Assembly: GCA_030549495.1 (NCBI GenBank)
Contig: JAUIRK010000964.1
Location: 186,001 to 250,000 of the forward strand
Direction of reading: 5' to 3'
Source: Nectonema munidae
Lineage: Eukaryota; Nematomorpha; Nectonematoida; Nectonematidae
DNA length: 64,000 bases
The notes under the pieces were generated by a model. That model saw nothing but the letters and a program-made list of their open reading frames with translations, had not been told where the DNA came from and ran no database searches. Position numbers and translations under genes: made by a program. The stretch's first letter is position 1; every line of letters starts with the position of its first letter. Positions 60,490 to 64,000 of the stretch are shown in pieces.

Positions 60490-62282
60490 ATGGATTGGAT
60501 AACCGCTGCTAGCAAACTGATCAATGAGCAAACAAGCATAGAAGACTTGAAAAGTATTTGCAAACAGCTTGAAGTACCTCCGATGATAGCTGAAGCGATT
60601 GAAAGTAATCATTAATTTATAACATTATCTTGCTAAATTTTTTGAATTTATAGTTAACGAAATAGATGGGCTTTCATTGAAAAACCTAAATGATCAAGAT
60701 GTTAGGTCTTTAATACCTGGAAAAATTGGTTTGACCAGAAAATTGATGATGTTAGTTGAGAAAATCAAGCAGGGAGAATGCAACGAAGTGTCAACTTTAC
60801 CAAATGTTTCACAAGAAACTGAACTTTTTACGGCATGTGACAAAGTAAGTTTTTAAAATTAAATACTGTCAAATATTTTTGTATGTTTTTCAGAGAGGTG
60901 AAAGTCAGGCTCTAAATAGTGTTTCAAAAGCATTGTATCCTTGTATTGACTCTAAGGTATATTTTTTTGATAGATATAAATGAAGTTAATCTCTGTTTCA
61001 GCTTCCAAAATATAGTAAAACAATGCAGAACTTATTAGAAAATGGAGAAATCCACAAGGAATTTGACAAGTTTATTGAAGAAACAGCTTATCATTTACTC
61101 TCATCAGATAACATAGATAACAAAACTTCTTACCATGAACTCGGTAAAAGGTTATATGATTTGTACCCTTGTATTGGATTCAAAGATGGGAAAAATCCAT
61201 GGGTAAATTTATCTTTTTTTTAATGTATTTTTAGTTCAAGATATTTCAGACACATTTCAATTCAAAACTTTCGCAAAAAGTTAGGAATATTAGATGGAAG
61301 TGGAGAAGAAGAACTGAGGATAAGTCAACCACCAGCATGAAAAAGAAGATGAAAGCTGTTTTAAATTTAAACATGATTGGTAACTATTTGGTGTAACTAC
61401 TTTTTGTGAATTCTTTTAAATTTTTTAGAAGACTTCACAATGAACGAGAAAGAGTCAATGGAATTTTTGAAAAACGAATTCAAAAAGTTGAAAAGTTTAC
61501 AAGATAGAGCAAAAATGTTTATTGCCCAAAAAGTAACCTTCAACAGCCGGCGTAAAGCGATTCTTATATCAAAGACTAAAAATATTGAAGATATAATCAA
61601 AGAACATAATTTTTTAGAAGATGCTGATTTTGTAAAGACTATTCTTTCTTTGCTATTTTTTAATATAAAATTTTTTCTAAGATTGAAAAAGAATTAATTC
61701 TGATTACAAACATCGACAAAGAAACAATGAAAAGTTCCTGGGATTCAATAATTCAAAAATTGAAAGAAATTTTTAATATCTCTGTAAGATAAAATCTTTT
61801 CTAACTCTAGTTATAAAAATTTTTTTGCAGAATCTTGAAACTGAAGAAAGTATTTTGGATCTTCTTTCAAGATTAAATGAATCTGTGAAATTAAAATCTA
61901 AAAAAAATGAAGATTTAAAGTTTTTCAATGAAATCAAAGTATATTAATAATTTTTAGAAATATTTTTTGTTTCATATTTTAATTTCAGTGTTTAGATTTT
62001 GGTGAACCGGACCAAAAGTCTCCTCCTAATATCAACATTTTGATAAGTCATGAAGAAAAAATCCTGAGTATGATGGTTGCAGGTGGTGGTATCAAATTCG
62101 ACATTAAGCCGATTCTGATGGAGGCATTGATACACCTGCTCAGCGTTTATTATGCTTTCGATCTATCATATCCCAAATGCTTTCAAATATTGGGATTTTT
62201 TCAGACTTATTTGTTAAAAGATTCCACTCCATTTTGTAAAAGCAGCAAATACTTGATGTTTGAAAAAACTCATTTTTCTTAA
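60490..62282 (+). CDS. Copy B second gene: SAM-domain accessory protein, nine exons, 473 residues, apparently intact
   Basis: Exons 60490-60604, 60654-60844, 60894-60956, 61002-61202, 61235-61379, 61429-61631, 61682-61783, 61831-61938, 61989-62282. All eight introns are GT-AG, 32-50 nt, and all phases agree; the sum is 1,422 nt with a single terminal stop. The start at 60490 is the first ATG after the upstream gene's stop. Residues about 1-80 form a SAM-like domain (MDWITAASKLINEQ, then NEIDGLSLKNLNDQDVRSLI and GLTRKLMMLVEKI). The middle carries YHELGKRLYDLYPCIGF and a basic NIRWKWRRRTEDK stretch, matching the 'LGKaL...YP.L......W...Lr.K.RN.R.K.RR' block of family members. The end is LLSVYYAFDLSYPKCFQILG, the family's usual last block ('YYVFNLEYPK'). 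Function is unknown; a role in DNA binding or oligomerisation during transposition is inference. Exon 5 could alternatively start at 61250, in the same phase. Confidence 0.8.
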
Positions 62283-62842
62283 AATCAAGCTCATTTTTTA
62301 TATACTTGCATTCTGTTTTGAAAATAAATAAAATATTTAGCTTGTTTTGAATTATTTTCTTTTAATTTTTTGTAAATTAGCTTCAATTATTCAATTATTT
62401 ATCAATAGATTAAAAAATTCAATTTTCTTGAAAGATTTGTGTTTTGAAATTAATGTTGATTTCGTATTACAAAGTTATTTAACTAAGAGTATATTTATCC
62501 AAAAATTTATTTTATGATGCTTTCTTTATAGTTAGCAACAAAGAGATAAAAAATACAGCATCATTTATGTGGCAAGCACTACATTCTGCAAGTGAATTCA
62601 ATGTAGTTATAAAAATGCCTAGGTAGAATTGCGTTTAGAACTTTGATATATTATTTCAAAACACTATTTTACGTAAACATAATATTTTGGTAAACACAAA
62701 TTTAATTGGTGATTTAAACATATTTTATCATTTCTGAAAAAATTTAAGCATTAGTAATTAGATATATTATGTTGTGAATAAAACGGACTCATTTAGTGTT
62801 TAACATTGTGTTTAGAGCCTAAACACATTTTTTACAGTGTAC

Positions 62843-63518
62843 TTAACAGATTTGTTTGTATAAGTTACAAATTAAACTAACAGTATTAACAAATAAAAAC
62901 TTGTAAGTCTGACAAATATATCAGTAGTAATTACTAATCAATTAGTGGTTTTTTGGACAGAGATAATCGCAAGTTATATTCGTAATCATAACAAACTTTT
63001 TTTCTCAGTGAAACAAACTTATCATGATGCGTTATCTTTAAAATAAGTACGTCTGTTTTTCTTTTTGAATTTTGCAATAACTGTGTTGGTAAGTAAAACT
63101 ATATGAGTATAATTTTATGCATAATAATACTGAGGTAGTCTATTGTAACAACAAAAAAGTCAATTCATTATAATAGCGAAAATATGAATACATTTTTAAC
63201 AAAGTAAAATGGGTGAAATTTCACCCAAGGGTAAAAAATGTTTTTTTTAATTTATTTTCATATATTTATTCATATATTGACTATGATTTAATTTCCAATC
63301 ATAGTCAAATTCAATTACTTTAAATTTTATATTAAAATAGCCAAAAGTTAAACTTTTGAATAGTTAAAATAAAATATTTATCAAAGTTCAAAAATTAAAA
63401 TGGGTGAAAAATCACCCAAAGAAACTTTTTAGAAACCTAAAAGTTTGACTGCATATTTAATATAAATCTTTTTTAAATAAATGTGAATTCATTTTATGTA
63501 ACCAGCGTTTCTCTAGAG
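62843..63518. repeat. Spacer with a pair of direct palindromic repeats
   Basis: GGGTGAAATTTCACCC at 63211-63226 and GGGTGAAAAATCACCC at 63402-63417, each preceded by TAAAAT and followed by AA, about 190 bp apart. They resemble the TGGGTAAAAAATACCCA palindromes at the ends of piggyBac element 3 and may mark a small related MITE. No coding sequence seen. Confidence 0.5.
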
Positions 63519-64000
63519 CAGAAGTTCTTAACCGAGGTTCACATGGACCTTAGGGATCAGTTTAATATTTGTGGGTGTCCACAAGTGAAATATAACAAAT
63601 CGGGGGTCCACAATGATATTTTAGTGGTGTTTGAAGAAAACCATTTCAGAGTGGTTACGTTTCTTAATTGTTATTTTTAATATCAAGATTTCTTTATTTT
63701 TCTCCTTCTTAAAATAACTTGGTATTTTTTTCTCTTAAATCTTAACTATTACAGTAATGTTAATTGTGTATACAAGGTAAGTTTTAATTGGAAGTAGTAG
63801 TAAGCCCTCTTGTATTTGATCATCATCACTAACTGTACACAATGTGAAAGAACAGTTTCCGTAATTGAAGCATCATCAGTTCCACTTTGTATGTTCAAAT
63901 CTACTTTGAAAATTTTTGAGGTTTGAATTAACGTCTAGTAGCTTCATGATGAGTATCGACAAACTAGCCGCCATTCGTTAGCTTTGATGATCTTGATTTA
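63519..64000 (+). mobile_element. hAT left end, running off the window
   Basis: CAGAAGTTCTTAACC at 63519, preceded by ctctagag (63511-63518), an nnnTAnnn octamer identical to the target duplication at 31967. 'ggttcacatggacc' and 'gggggtccac' follow, typical hAT subterminal sequence. No right end in the window. Confidence 0.6.

Larger units (their letters stand above)
55685..62840 (+). mobile_element. CMC/CACTA-like transposon copy B, 7.16 kb, two genes, with nested piggyBac
   Basis: Begins CACTGTAAAAA at 55685 and ends TTTTTACAGTG at 62840, a perfect 11-bp terminal inverted repeat. The dinucleotide TA flanks each side (55683-55684, 62841-62842) as a likely 2-bp target duplication. Subterminal repeats of the type GTTTAGnnTTTAAACAC and its complement occur inside both ends, as is usual in CACTA elements. 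Contents in order: a first gene encoding a zinc-finger protein with the C-terminal transposase region (57303-60478, interrupted by piggyBac element 3 at 58243-59928) and a nine-exon second gene (60490-62282), both on the plus strand and 11 bp apart. 55690-57300 appears non-coding. Confidence 0.78.

Noticed and set aside
51144-62840. A Polinton or other capsid-bearing element, given the size and several genes
   Set aside because: No polymerase B, integrase, ATPase or capsid-like protein, and the ends are CACTA-type with TA flanks rather than long inverted repeats.

Overview
The window is AT-rich nuclear DNA from an animal, most likely an invertebrate. It carries spliced genes with GT-AG introns, two recognisable metazoan signalling genes, and a dense mix of animal transposons: piggyBac, hAT, CMC/CACTA-like, Tc1/mariner, LINE, a tRNA-derived SINE and one Ty3/Gypsy fossil. 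I cannot name the species. There are no bacterial-type operons, CRISPR arrays or rRNA genes.

Host genes, both on the minus strand. At the left edge (836 down to 407) lie the first two coding exons of a ribosomal protein S6 kinase, from the start codon with its TOS-like motif to the glycine-rich loop; the rest runs off the window. From 48138 down to 15417 lie twelve exons of a TBC1D9/TBC1D8-family RabGAP. Their splice phases all agree and they encode 1,095 residues plus the stop: end of GRAM1, GRAM2, the TBC domain with both catalytic fingers, an EF-hand and the family C-terminus. The exons for the N-terminus and most of GRAM1 were not found.

Layout. 0.8-15 kb is intergenic and holds a hAT fossil, LINE, SINE, Gypsy and mariner fragments, two copies of a TTAA-flanked MITE and two blocks of tandem repeat. 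15.4-48.1 kb is the RabGAP gene. Its introns hold two piggyBac elements, LINE pieces, several MITEs with target-site duplications, a ZBED-type hAT, a perfect 81-bp inverted repeat and two tandem arrays. 49-55.6 kb holds hAT and LINE scraps and a decayed, catalytic-core-bearing CMC-like copy (copy A). 55.7-62.8 kb is a second CMC-like element (copy B) bounded by CACTG...CAGTG ends and TA. The last kilobase holds palindromic repeats and the left end of another hAT.

The most interesting object is copy B. Its first gene encodes zinc fingers and the C-terminal transposase region but has lost the catalytic core, and was later split by a piggyBac inserted at a TTAA-like site. Its second gene, a nine-exon SAM-domain protein of 473 residues, has every splice site and phase intact. 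An apparently functional accessory gene therefore sits in an element whose own transposase is broken.
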